Below are positions 1 to 8,787 of a DNA stretch of 64,000 bases, piece after piece. The notes below the pieces were generated by a model. The model worked only from the letters and a program-made list of their open reading frames with translations. It did not search any database and was not told where the DNA came from. The stretch comes from a virus: positions 124,001 to 188,000 of the IMG/VR virus record IMGVR_UViG_3300027770_001980, one strand, 5' to 3'. The translations under genes and the position numbers were made by a program. How positions within the stretch are numbered: position 1 is the stretch's first letter; every line of letters starts with the position of its first letter.

Positions 1-41
1 CTATAGCTAACAGGATTTAGTTCGATGTTTTTGTAAGGCAT
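1..41 (-). CDS. Partial baseplate gene, possibly gp25-like wedge protein (5' end only)
   Basis: Only the first 13 codons lie in the window; they read MPYKNIELNPVSY on the minus strand and run off the left edge. The start is supported by a TAAATA late-promoter box that ends four bases before the ATG, the same arrangement seen at many other structural genes here. It directly follows the gp5-like gene on the same strand. In T4-like phages of aquatic bacteria gp25 often follows gp5, so a gp25 wedge subunit is a reasonable guess from position. The 13 residues alone do not prove it. Confidence 0.5.
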   Translation of the reverse strand, partial: MPYKNIELNPVSY

Positions 42-45
42 ATTA

Positions 46-51
46 TATTTA
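46..51 (-). promoter_or_regulatory. Late promoter box TAAATA for the partial gene at 1-41
   Basis: TAAATA reads on the minus strand from 51 to 46, four bases before the ATG at 41-39. No Shine-Dalgarno sequence separates them, so a transcript from this box would start at or within a few bases of the start codon. Confidence 0.6.
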
Positions 52-71
52 TTAGAGTAAAAAATGTCTAA

Positions 72-2597
72 TTAATCAATCGCAGGTTTACGTTTTCCAG
101 GATTGTCTCCTCCTGTTTTAATAGGGTTACCATCTCGATCGGTAATGATACCACCGTTCCTATCTTTCCATACATTATCCGGCACAGGCTTGGCCGGGGT
201 AGGGCCGTTGAGTTGCCCTAAGAAGCATTCGTAATATCCACGTTTCTTACGATGTATATCTTCGGTACAAAATCCCACTGCTTTATATCCTTCTTCAAAA
301 TAATCCGATCCCGGATTAGTATTAAGTTTCTGTAAACGTGGATGAGATGTAAAATATAATACCGCAATTATTCCTGCATATTTAGGATCATTAACTGAAG
401 TTGGATTATCAAGCAATTCTGTATCAACTGTTGAGTGTCCTCCCATATATAATAATTTACTAAATTTAGCGTAGTTACCCCTACCGGTCAATTGAATATA
501 TCCACGCCCTATATATTTTCCACCATCTCCTGGTTGTGTATTTCCTAATCCTGCACCTTTCTTGGTATTATATCCATACAAAATTTCAGGTAGGCTATTA
601 TTAGGATTTCCTGCATACTGTTGTGCCAATGCCTGATCACCTTTGAATACACTTGGGAATACAGCTAACAATCTATCTGCCTTATAACTAAATCCTTCAG
701 TTACTGTTTTCCATCCGCTCTCTCCGCCGGCGATGGCTAATATAGTCGCCACCATATAAGGACTGGTTATGTTTAATTTTTTACAGGCTGCTTTGATATC
801 GGCAATACCATCTTGTGAGGATTTAGCATTGATATCTTTACCATAAACAATATCACAGGTATTAGGAAGCACATCGGGCTTATTAGCAGGCTCCCCTGTC
901 TGAGAAGCGGCAGAGGCTTCCGAAGGTGATACCCCAGCAGCAACACGGGGACTTGCAGGTACTTCCGGTGTAGCTGATTGTGCAGGTTGTGCAGGCACAG
1001 GTGGTGGACCCGGTTGTGCAGGTATTACCGGCCGAGCTGGTTTAGCTGGAATTGCTGGTGTATCTGCCGCAGTGACATCTGTAGCTGCTGGTGTAAATTG
1101 ATTAGGATTTATATTTTCATGCTGTGGCCAAGGTTCATGAGTTGGTACACGTTGCATAATGGATTTAATATCATCTGCTTTATAGAATACACCATTAGAC
1201 CATCCTTTACTAACCTGTCTGTTTGGTAGATTGAATATAGTTAACGGTGGTGGAATTTCAGCATTGTCAGCTACAGCTGGTGTACCTGCGATAGGTCCAT
1301 TTAGATGTATATTCGCACCTGTCGCTACAATATTTCCTGTTGCAGACAAATTGAGTTGAGAATTGGTACCAAGATTAACATTTTTTACTGCTGCAATATT
1401 TGTCGAGCCTTCTGAAGATAGTTTAGTATCTCTGTTGACATTTAAATTGTAATCGTTAGAAACTGATATCTTTACAGTATCACCTATTGTTTCATCGTGA
1501 GAACCCTTAACAACAATTTTTTGCTCTTTATCTACCAGCAAGAAATTATAGCCGTTTATGTTGGTTTCCATATTTTCGCCTGCCTTGACATGTATATGTC
1601 GACCTGCTTCAAAATTAATATCTCTATCAGCACGGAAATTAAAATCATTTTCAGAATGTATGCTGATACTATCTTTAGCATAGATATCAATTTTACCATT
1701 AGATGTTAGTTCTATCCATGCGGTGCCTTTACTATTTGCAATATATATTAAATCCTGACTATTGTGCATTAATATCTGATGACCTGTTCTGGTACGTATC
1801 CTAACCAATTCGTTCTGTCCATTAACATCTCCGTCATCCATGACAAATGTAGTTCCTCCCAATCTACTCACAGGGGCACTGGTTTTTCCTGGACTATCTT
1901 GATTACCTTCATTTGAGCTATATCCTATTTGACCACGTTTTGCACCAGAGCTGGTATCTAATGGGCCTGGTGTAGATATTCCAAATACCCCACTTGGAAC
2001 TTCTCTACGAGCACTACTGGATGTTACACCTCTAATAGTATCTAATAATAATCCCTGATTTAATAATCTATCAGCAAATGGGTGTATGGGTTTGCCCCAT
2101 CTTTCAGGGTTAGGATTTTTTAAATCTTTTGAACCTTTATGAAACTCTGCCACAGGTAGATAATCAGTTCCGTACTTTCTTCTCTGCTCATCAGTCATCT
2201 CAACTTGTTTACTGGCCGCAATACCGGGTATCATATGATTTTGGAAAATATCCGATATACATCCCATCCAGTATCCCTGATTAACATCTCCATCAATAAA
2301 GATAACCATCCCTCGTGTTCCGATATCCGGTGGCATCATCCACATACCGTAACTTTTTTGTACATCGTTGAAGTCGCTGCTATTAGTACCTTCAAATTTA
2401 AGTGCAGTTACACCCGAAAACGGACTGAGATATTTTACTCTATACGTTTCGCCCTGCTTTTCCTCATCGGAATCAACACCTTGCTTTATTGCAACTTCTA
2501 ACCCGCCCATATATGATGGGTCAAGGTGGTTGGTTATTACTGCTAAGAAAGGACCTGGGCTCGATAACGGGCCCGATGCTCTTGTTTCATCACTCAT
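72..2597 (-). CDS. gp5: gp5-like baseplate hub / cell-puncturing protein with C-terminal GH19-like lytic domain
   Basis: This is the central spike of the baseplate, which pierces the outer membrane and digests peptidoglycan. Residues about 15-130 look like the gp5 OB-fold (segment GTRGMVIFIDGDVNQGYW). Residues about 265-450 are short alternating strands (for example DIYAKDSISIHSENDFNF) typical of the trimeric beta-helix needle. A Pro/Ala-rich linker at about 510-600 follows. Residues about 620-800 carry a GH19 chitinase/lysozyme-like domain with AGGESGWKT and GRGYIQLTGRGNY. T4 gp5 has its lysozyme between OB-fold and needle; here that place is empty and the enzyme sits after the needle. The protein is 841 residues against 575 in T4. 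It is the last complete gene of a minus-strand baseplate cluster. The start follows an A/T-rich 24-base gap with no clear Shine-Dalgarno. Confidence 0.88.
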   Translation of the reverse strand: MSDETRASGPLSSPGPFLAVITNHLDPSYMGGLEVAIKQGVDSDEEKQGETYRVKYLSPFSGVTALKFEGTNSSDFNDVQKSYGMWMMPPDIGTRGMVIFIDGDVNQGYWMGCISDIFQNHMIPGIAASKQVEMTDEQRRKYGTDYLPVAEFHKGSKDLKNPNPERWGKPIHPFADRLLNQGLLLDTIRGVTSSSARREVPSGVFGISTPGPLDTSSGAKRGQIGYSSNEGNQDSPGKTSAPVSRLGGTTFVMDDGDVNGQNELVRIRTRTGHQILMHNSQDLIYIANSKGTAWIELTSNGKIDIYAKDSISIHSENDFNFRADRDINFEAGRHIHVKAGENMETNINGYNFLLVDKEQKIVVKGSHDETIGDTVKISVSNDYNLNVNRDTKLSSEGSTNIAAVKNVNLGTNSQLNLSATGNIVATGANIHLNGPIAGTPAVADNAEIPPPLTIFNLPNRQVSKGWSNGVFYKADDIKSIMQRVPTHEPWPQHENINPNQFTPAATDVTAADTPAIPAKPARPVIPAQPGPPPVPAQPAQSATPEVPASPRVAAGVSPSEASAASQTGEPANKPDVLPNTCDIVYGKDINAKSSQDGIADIKAACKKLNITSPYMVATILAIAGGESGWKTVTEGFSYKADRLLAVFPSVFKGDQALAQQYAGNPNNSLPEILYGYNTKKGAGLGNTQPGDGGKYIGRGYIQLTGRGNYAKFSKLLYMGGHSTVDTELLDNPTSVNDPKYAGIIAVLYFTSHPRLQKLNTNPGSDYFEEGYKAVGFCTEDIHRKKRGYYECFLGQLNGPTPAKPVPDNVWKDRNGGIITDRDGNPIKTGGDNPGKRKPAID

Positions 2598-2621
2598 GTT
2601 TATTATCCATAATTATTAATA

Positions 2622-5600
2622 TTAACCTTCACCCCAACCGTTATTATTTGGTAGCGGTGGTAATCCTAATCTTGCTCTAACTGCTGGGTTGGTTCCACTG
2701 TATGATAGTGCGGTTGGATCTTTACCAATCACCGACTCAACCGGGTTAGGTGTTGATAATGAGTTACTTCCAAATTTAGCAGCAACTGATCCCAACGAGC
2801 TTGCATCTGGTATTTTTACTTGTCCTGTTATATTGGATAATTGATCTTTGGCTGAATTTATTTTATCACTAATAGCACTTGTATCAATCGAATTTGTTAA
2901 TCCTTTAAGTTTATCAAACGGATTTAGACTTAGGTTAGATACCTGTTGTTTAGCCGATGCGATTAACTCACCCGGTACTACGTTAGTTGACAATTTACTA
3001 ATTGACGAGACCCCATATAAATCTGCAAGGGCTGCTGGACCACGCTGTTTAATAACAGACTTGGCATAATCAAGATCCACCTGAGGAGCAGGAGCGGTAC
3101 TATACGGAGGTGTAGCAGGTATGTTTTGTATTTTACTGGCAGATATATAATCTAATACTAATCCAGAATCTGCAGCTTGTTTTAAATTTACATTTGAAGG
3201 AACATTATCAATCATTTGTTTAACCTGACTTGGTAATTTACTTTGAAGTGCGCCACCTAATCCTGATAATTTTGAAGTATCTAATCCCACTTTAGCAGCA
3301 ATGCTACTTGGATCAGCCGGCAATGCACGTAAAGCATTTACCTTATCACCAATACCACCAACCAATCCAGCAGCTTCGGTTTTTATATTAGATAATTTAT
3401 CAAGTGCTGCGGCTCCAAATGACTTTGTATCAGTTATGTTACTAACACTGGCAGCTGGTAATTTTAAATTATCAACTGCACTGTCAATTGATACAGTAGC
3501 ACCCTTACCTATGCCTGATCCAATATTAGGTATATTGCGAGCTGACTCAATAGCAGAGCTTAATAGAGATCCACCTATTAATCCCACAGCCCTTTGTATA
3601 GGCAATCCACCGGTTAATACATTAGACGCTATTGTTAGATACGGAGAAGTAGGTGCAACTTTTTCTAATGATTGTTGTGTGTATATTTGTGTTAGCCCCG
3701 ACGACTGCAATCTTACATTTGATGCAATACTATCAGGCGTCTGTAATCTAATATCCGATGTAACATTACCCACATCGGGTAAAGACTGACCTACTATAGA
3801 AGATGCAGATATAGGACTATCAATATTAGCAACTGCTCCCATAGTCTGATTTAATAAAGAAGGATTAGTCATACCGGTTCCGTATCCACCACTACCGGCT
3901 GCAACAGCACTATTTAGAGATTCTATTTCCCCTATTGTCATTCCTGATTCAGATTCTATAGTTCCACCTAATCCACCGGTAGCATCAGTGAAGTTTGTAT
4001 CAATGTCAGGAAGTCCCCTACCTAACTGTTCTGCCAATGTATTTGAATCTGCCCTTTGTGATGGGCTTAGTGCTCGAGTTTGATTGGGTACTACTTGGTC
4101 TTCTGGTTTTGGGGTAGACGATCTTAGATCGGCAGGATCACTGTCTCGAAGGTTAGAATCCAATACCTGACCCGGCATTCTCATTATATCTAACTTTTGA
4201 GAAAATACACCATCTTTGAATGTGCTGGTTACTTCATTAACTTGATATACTCCACTAAATGGTACTCGATTTCCATCAAAATTAAGCATTCCGCCATCTT
4301 CGAAACTATTATAATCAATAGGATTTCTAAAATTAATAGTGACTAATACAGAACCATATGTATGATCCACTTCTCCATCATCTGTAGTTCCGCGGGGGGC
4401 TTTTTCTTTTTTTGGTCTGTAATTTCCTATACCGCCTGTGGCAAGATAAAACGGATCTCCTAATATTTGCATCTCTCCAGTTACCATACTGGCTTTAGAA
4501 TTAATGACAGATTCGTGCATTTGTCTTGCCATGACACTATAAGGATCACTTTGTGGTTGTGCTGCCACTCCACCTGTGTAATTTTTTATAGTGGTAACTT
4601 CTACCTTAACGGGAGGTTTTGGCATTTCTGTTGCCGTCTTCGCTGGCGCCCTTGACTTATAGGCGGCCATATTTTCATCCTGTTCCTTAGTATTACTTTT
4701 TATCTCAACATTATTTGCAGGAGCTGCCCCGTCAATTGCACCTTTAGCGGTTTTATTACCCATATCAGCAGGTACTGCTTCAAAAAACAAAGTATTAAAA
4801 TTTAATTTAAAACTTAATACATCTGTATTCTGTCCTGTATAGATATAATTATATGTCCTGGTACTTGATTTTTTTAAGGTCTCTTCTTTTATATCCATTT
4901 GAGAATAACCAGGGATACGAGTATAATGAACCTTGTAAGGAACAACTAAAAATTTAAAGTGTTGATAATATTTTTTCGTGTCGGAGTTTTTTTCTTTTTT
5001 ATTTGTTGTTTCAACATTTATTATAAAATACTCAATAAAACCAAATTGATCAGGAATATTAGGATTTTTCTTTTTAGCGACAGATTCAATTATATCTTTA
5101 ACATATTCACTATCTTTAATAACAGATGTGATAGCATCATTAATTTTTAAACCTTGTGGAAAATTAACTACTGTTTTTCCAGGTATATATTTTATACTCT
5201 CGGGTTTCTTTGCTTGATCAGCAGGGGTTGGCTTTTCTGCTTTATCTGATTGATATCCATTTGGCTTTTTAGTATCTCCGGGCTCCGGCATTGAATATAA
5301 AATATTATCTTGAAGTATCTGATTTAATTTTTTATTTTTAATGGCTAAATTGGGAGGATTATCAACCAACTCTCCTTTTGCATTTCTACTTGGAAATACT
5401 ATCTCGTAGGTATCATAATCTTTTGGTTTTTCTTTTTTACTTTTATCATCTGATTCTTTTACCTGTTGATTCATGTTGGCAATGAAATTGTTTAAAATTT
5501 CTCCAATGGTGCTACCTTCCATCTTAATAGGTTTCTTAACTTCGGCAGGTTTTCCAAACGCCCTATCAGTTGATGCTGTAGCCTCACATTTATACCTTGT

Positions 5601-6530
5601 TCCCCTTTCAGTAACATCTACATCGATGTTAGTAAGCATTATAGGAAAATATCTTGTTGAATCTTCAATTTCCATTGGTTCTGGCAAATCCTCATCATCA
5701 GGATATCCGTAAAATTGCATCTTAAGTAGTAGACAACAATCTAAATAACTCTCATAACCTGCGGCAATGGCTGCGACATACAATGCTTCAATAAATCCAT
5801 TCATACTATAAGGTTCAATTACCTCAAATGTCATAGTAGTAGGGGTAGTAGAATTACTTTTATCATCAGATGTCATTATGGTGCCAATAGTGACATCGTT
5901 TATATACATATCAAATCTACCAGGACTTTTAGCGTTGAATCCTTCTACGATGTCCTTGGCACCGTAATCCATTTTTTTAATATCTTGTTTTACTGTTTTG
6001 TTAATCTTTTGAAAATTATCTCGGCCGACTCTTTTGCGTTCTGTAACGGTGACTTCTTTTTGCCCAACAACCCGCTCAATTGGTATAACATCTGTTGTTA
6101 TACCTGTATATCCTTTACCACCGGATTTTAATATGGTGTATTTTAATTCTGCATCTCGATATGCTTCTGGTTGACTGGCCTCGTCTTTTTCCAGCATGGC
6201 TAAAGTGAAGTTATAGGTTACCGACCTATAACCATTTAATACATTGTTTTTACCCGATGATACTACTTCCTGCTCAGATAGAGCATCAAAGCTATCATTG
6301 TTTTTTTTCTCAACGTTTTCAGAACCTTTAAATCCTTGTTTTGATTGTCTTGCTAATCTTGCAGATTCAGCATCCGATTCATTTTCTGCAGGGGCGGTGG
6401 TTCCACCAAGCCATGTAGGAAGGAGAGAAGAAATTTTCCATCCTTGATCTTTATTATAGTTAGCTGCCGAAGGACCTGCTGGATTCTTCTTGGCTTCAGC
6501 TGGAGTTTTTCCTGCAAAACCTACCGCCAT
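2622..6530 (-). CDS. Large baseplate hub-associated structural protein
   Basis: A 1302-residue protein lying between the gp53-like and gp5-like genes, so almost certainly part of the baseplate. Residues about 90-700 are a mixed alpha/beta region with segments such as FDMYINDVTIGTIMT and TFEVIEPYSMNGFIEALYVA. Residues about 800-1302 are low-complexity, rich in Ser, Asn, Ile and Ala, and probably extended or coiled. The N terminus (about 1-80) is polar and likely disordered. A good Shine-Dalgarno AGGAG lies five bases before the ATG and overlaps the stop of the gene before it, indicating translational coupling. A gp27-type hub role is suggested by its place next to gp5, but I do not recognise a T4 homologue with certainty. 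Confidence 0.7.
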   Translation of the reverse strand: MAVGFAGKTPAEAKKNPAGPSAANYNKDQGWKISSLLPTWLGGTTAPAENESDAESARLARQSKQGFKGSENVEKKNNDSFDALSEQEVVSSGKNNVLNGYRSVTYNFTLAMLEKDEASQPEAYRDAELKYTILKSGGKGYTGITTDVIPIERVVGQKEVTVTERKRVGRDNFQKINKTVKQDIKKMDYGAKDIVEGFNAKSPGRFDMYINDVTIGTIMTSDDKSNSTTPTTMTFEVIEPYSMNGFIEALYVAAIAAGYESYLDCCLLLKMQFYGYPDDEDLPEPMEIEDSTRYFPIMLTNIDVDVTERGTRYKCEATASTDRAFGKPAEVKKPIKMEGSTIGEILNNFIANMNQQVKESDDKSKKEKPKDYDTYEIVFPSRNAKGELVDNPPNLAIKNKKLNQILQDNILYSMPEPGDTKKPNGYQSDKAEKPTPADQAKKPESIKYIPGKTVVNFPQGLKINDAITSVIKDSEYVKDIIESVAKKKNPNIPDQFGFIEYFIINVETTNKKEKNSDTKKYYQHFKFLVVPYKVHYTRIPGYSQMDIKEETLKKSSTRTYNYIYTGQNTDVLSFKLNFNTLFFEAVPADMGNKTAKGAIDGAAPANNVEIKSNTKEQDENMAAYKSRAPAKTATEMPKPPVKVEVTTIKNYTGGVAAQPQSDPYSVMARQMHESVINSKASMVTGEMQILGDPFYLATGGIGNYRPKKEKAPRGTTDDGEVDHTYGSVLVTINFRNPIDYNSFEDGGMLNFDGNRVPFSGVYQVNEVTSTFKDGVFSQKLDIMRMPGQVLDSNLRDSDPADLRSSTPKPEDQVVPNQTRALSPSQRADSNTLAEQLGRGLPDIDTNFTDATGGLGGTIESESGMTIGEIESLNSAVAAGSGGYGTGMTNPSLLNQTMGAVANIDSPISASSIVGQSLPDVGNVTSDIRLQTPDSIASNVRLQSSGLTQIYTQQSLEKVAPTSPYLTIASNVLTGGLPIQRAVGLIGGSLLSSAIESARNIPNIGSGIGKGATVSIDSAVDNLKLPAASVSNITDTKSFGAAALDKLSNIKTEAAGLVGGIGDKVNALRALPADPSSIAAKVGLDTSKLSGLGGALQSKLPSQVKQMIDNVPSNVNLKQAADSGLVLDYISASKIQNIPATPPYSTAPAPQVDLDYAKSVIKQRGPAALADLYGVSSISKLSTNVVPGELIASAKQQVSNLSLNPFDKLKGLTNSIDTSAISDKINSAKDQLSNITGQVKIPDASSLGSVAAKFGSNSLSTPNPVESVIGKDPTALSYSGTNPAVRARLGLPPLPNNNGWGEG

Positions 6531-6531
6531 A

Positions 6532-6825
6532 TTATACTCCTAACACAGTTGTAAGGGTCGACTGCTTGGGTAGATATATTTTTATTCCGGGTTTTAAATC
6601 AAATATAGGATCTTTTATAATACTTTTATTGCGGACTGCAAACACCCACCAAAGATGAGGATCTTTATATAGATCATATGCCAATAGATCTGGTCTGTTT
6701 TCATATGTAGGTGTTACTTGAAATAATATATCATCTCTTAAGGCCGGAATATCTCGAAGAGCCATTACACTAAGATAACCGTTGACTATGTCAGTCTTGA
6801 AATACGGACTTGATTTGGTATACAT
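6532..6825 (-). CDS. gp53: gp53-like baseplate wedge protein (short form)
   Basis: A 97-residue protein with the pattern RPDLLAYDLYKDPHLWWVFA followed by IKDPIFDLKPGIKIYLPK. This is the LysM-like core seen in T4 gp53 (RPEELANAIYGNPQLYWVL) and related baseplate wedge proteins. T4 gp53 has 196 residues, so only the N-terminal core is kept here. The start codon overlaps the last base of the upstream tube-cap gene and the stop abuts the Shine-Dalgarno of the next gene, so the three are co-translated. In T4, gp53 joins wedges around the hub. Confidence 0.75.
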   Translation of the reverse strand: MYTKSSPYFKTDIVNGYLSVMALRDIPALRDDILFQVTPTYENRPDLLAYDLYKDPHLWWVFAVRNKSIIKDPIFDLKPGIKIYLPKQSTLTTVLGV

Positions 6826-7709
6826 TATAGATATCCCTTTCCTTGATACATTGCATATTTTACAAAAGTATCAACTGAGAACTGTTGCATCTCATCTCTA
6901 CTATACATCGGTAAACAAACAATTTGTATGGTTGATATTGTTGGTACTGTATTTGTTTCTCCAAAGCCGTTATAACTAAAATAATCTATATTATCAGGCA
7001 ATTCAACCCTAAAATCCTTAATAACTACAGGAACATTTGATATCATAGCATCACCATATGCACTTAATCGACATACAGGTGGAGTTGATCCACTATCTAT
7101 GTCACCTGTTAATGCTCCACCGGAACGCATTCTCATTAATGATTTTATTAAAAGAACTGTTGAAAGATATGTGTGAGCATCGGCTCCGTTTTCTACTGTA
7201 AACTTTCCTGAAATACTGATTTCACTCAAACTACTATTTTTATAAAAATTTTGAGCAAAATTTGTATGTATAGGTGTTTGTGTTGTATATTCTGCTTTAT
7301 ATGAGTAACTTATACTTGGAGTATAAGGAAAAATAATTCCTCCAGCATCTTGTAGATGAAAACTATTTGATGAGATCTTTGCACCTCTGGTCATTCTTGT
7401 TAAATATTTTGGTGGAACACGTATAATCACACGTTGATCGGGTTTTCTAATATTGCCGTTTATATCTACAAACTCAACAACAGTTTGTTGAGCTTCTGGT
7501 GGTTCTGCTCCAGGCGGCAGTTCTGCTCGACCGGTTATAAATTCTTCGTTATCATTAAGAGTTACTGGATCATCAACTGTATACGGTGTTCTATCTTCTT
7601 CAATAACCGGGGGCGGAGGTGGCTCCGGTGTTGGTACAGCCGCAGGCGGCGACCACTCTCTTTCGGTTTGTTTCATTCCAAAACCAAATCCACCATTTGT
7701 ATATGCCAT
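6825..7709 (-). CDS. gp48: Tail tube cap / initiator of the gp48-gp54 type
   Basis: A 294-residue protein with a Pro-rich N-terminal 60 residues, then a tube-like beta domain. Segments such as SSNSFHLQDAGGIIFPYTPS, SGKFTVENGADAHTYLSTVL and RVELPDNIDYFSYN are characteristic of baseplate tube-initiator proteins of T4-like aquatic phages. In T4, gp48 and gp54 cap the baseplate hub and nucleate tube polymerisation. It is the first gene of the minus-strand baseplate cluster. It has a GAGGAA Shine-Dalgarno and a TAAATA late box about 24 bases upstream. It could equally be called gp54-like; the fold assignment is firmer than the number. Confidence 0.72.
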   Translation of the reverse strand: MAYTNGGFGFGMKQTEREWSPPAAVPTPEPPPPPVIEEDRTPYTVDDPVTLNDNEEFITGRAELPPGAEPPEAQQTVVEFVDINGNIRKPDQRVIIRVPPKYLTRMTRGAKISSNSFHLQDAGGIIFPYTPSISYSYKAEYTTQTPIHTNFAQNFYKNSSLSEISISGKFTVENGADAHTYLSTVLLIKSLMRMRSGGALTGDIDSGSTPPVCRLSAYGDAMISNVPVVIKDFRVELPDNIDYFSYNGFGETNTVPTISTIQIVCLPMYSRDEMQQFSVDTFVKYAMYQGKGYL

Positions 7710-7732
7710 AATCTATAATTCCTCGTATAGTT

Positions 7733-7738
7733 TATTTA
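7733..7738 (-). promoter_or_regulatory. Late promoter box for the baseplate cluster
   Basis: TAAATA on the minus strand, 23 bases before the ATG at 7709, with a GAGGAA Shine-Dalgarno between them. It is the only such box upstream of the five-gene minus-strand cluster apart from the one before the partial gene at 1-41. Confidence 0.5.
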
Positions 7739-7743
7739 ACCAA

Positions 7744-7749
7744 TAAATA
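7744..7749 (+). promoter_or_regulatory. Possible plus-strand late promoter box upstream of gp55
   Basis: AATAAATA on the plus strand, back to back with the minus-strand box at 7733-7738. It lies 81 bases before the gp55 start and could add late expression to that gene. Confidence 0.35.
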
Positions 7750-7772
7750 AAGTGCTCTTATAACATTAATGG

Positions 7773-7800
7773 TTGACATACGGTTTAACTATGTTAAAAT
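7773..7800 (+). promoter_or_regulatory. Sigma70-type promoter for gp55
   Basis: A perfect -35 TTGACA at 7773-7778 and a -10 TAAAAT at 7795-7800 are separated by 16 bases. This host-type promoter precedes the late sigma gene, which fits early or middle expression of gp55 before the late programme begins. Confidence 0.72.
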
Positions 7801-7830
7801 GTTATACATCAAAGGAGATCAATAATAATA

Positions 7831-8742
7831 ATGACTACCCACATATCCCCTACTGGGAAAAAAGTAAAATACCTAAACAATCGCGATTTATTGACAGAGA
7901 TACACAGAAGTAAATGCTCATTTGGTAGTTTTACAGATCCAAAATATCAACAACACGACATCATATTAACAAATTTGGATAAAGTTAATATTAGAACCGT
8001 AGCCGAAGCCAAACGTAATAGAGCGAAACGAGAAGGTATATTGGCGTTTGGTGCAGCCAGAATAGCAGGCGATAAAAAAATCAAACTTGCAGAATGCACA
8101 GCAGACTATAAAACCATAGCTAAAACCGATATTGTGATACGTATTATGACTTTTGATCACATACCCATGGCACCGGGACGTAAAAAAACACTAAAGAATA
8201 CAGCCGATAGTCATGAGAAAGTTAACTTTCCTCCTTATCAACATTGGAAGTTTAACGACGAAGATGAATTGATCTGCGTAGGTAAGAGCCACTGGAAAGG
8301 CCCAATCGAAACTGGCAAATTTAGCAAAGATCATGGACGCATTACTGAGAACTTGGGCAGGATGTTTATTAAATTAAGTGAACGATATGCACAAAGAAGC
8401 AACTGGCGGGGGTATACTTACAATGAAGAAATGCGGGGACAGGCGATCCTACAATTAAGTCAAATTGGACTACAGTTTGACGAGAGCAAATCAGAGAACC
8501 CATTTGCATACTACACCGCAGCAGTCACTAACTCATTTACTCGTGTTCTAAATATTGAAAAGAAAAATCAAAACATTCGAGATGACATGTTGGAAGAAGC
8601 CGGATTGACTCCAAGTATGACTCGACAGTATAAACAAGAGTATGCTGAAGAAACTGCTCGTCAAGCAGAACTATACAAACACTTTAGGCAACCTAAATCA
8701 GAAGAAACAAGCATTGAGGAAGATGAGCAAACTGATGTTTGA
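7831..8742 (+). CDS. gp55: gp55 late-transcription sigma factor, with a large insertion
   Basis: Sigma subunit that directs host RNA polymerase to the phage late box. The N terminus has YLNNRDLLTEIHRSK, matching YNYVNNKELLQAIIDWK of T4 gp55. The region-2-like core at about residues 165-260 (YTYNEEMRGQAILQLS, FDESKSENPFAYYTAAVTNS) matches T4. Between them lies an insertion of roughly 130 residues (about 30-160) absent from the 185-residue T4 protein and containing RTVAEAKRNRAKREGIL and KTDIVIRIMTFDHIPMAPGR. The tail is acidic. A strong AAAGGAGATC Shine-Dalgarno and a sigma70-type promoter precede it. No gp33 co-activator is seen in the window. Confidence 0.9.
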   Translation: MTTHISPTGKKVKYLNNRDLLTEIHRSKCSFGSFTDPKYQQHDIILTNLDKVNIRTVAEAKRNRAKREGILAFGAARIAGDKKIKLAECTADYKTIAKTDIVIRIMTFDHIPMAPGRKKTLKNTADSHEKVNFPPYQHWKFNDEDELICVGKSHWKGPIETGKFSKDHGRITENLGRMFIKLSERYAQRSNWRGYTYNEEMRGQAILQLSQIGLQFDESKSENPFAYYTAAVTNSFTRVLNIEKKNQNIRDDMLEEAGLTPSMTRQYKQEYAEETARQAELYKHFRQPKSEETSIEEDEQTDV

Positions 8743-8787
8743 CTTTTATATACAGAGTGTGTAAACTCGTAGGTAGGAGAATATTTA

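Noticed and set aside
2848-3789. Long plus-strand open frames opposite the 1302-residue baseplate gene
   Set aside because: They mirror the codon pattern of the minus-strand gene, have no Shine-Dalgarno and no recognisable domains.
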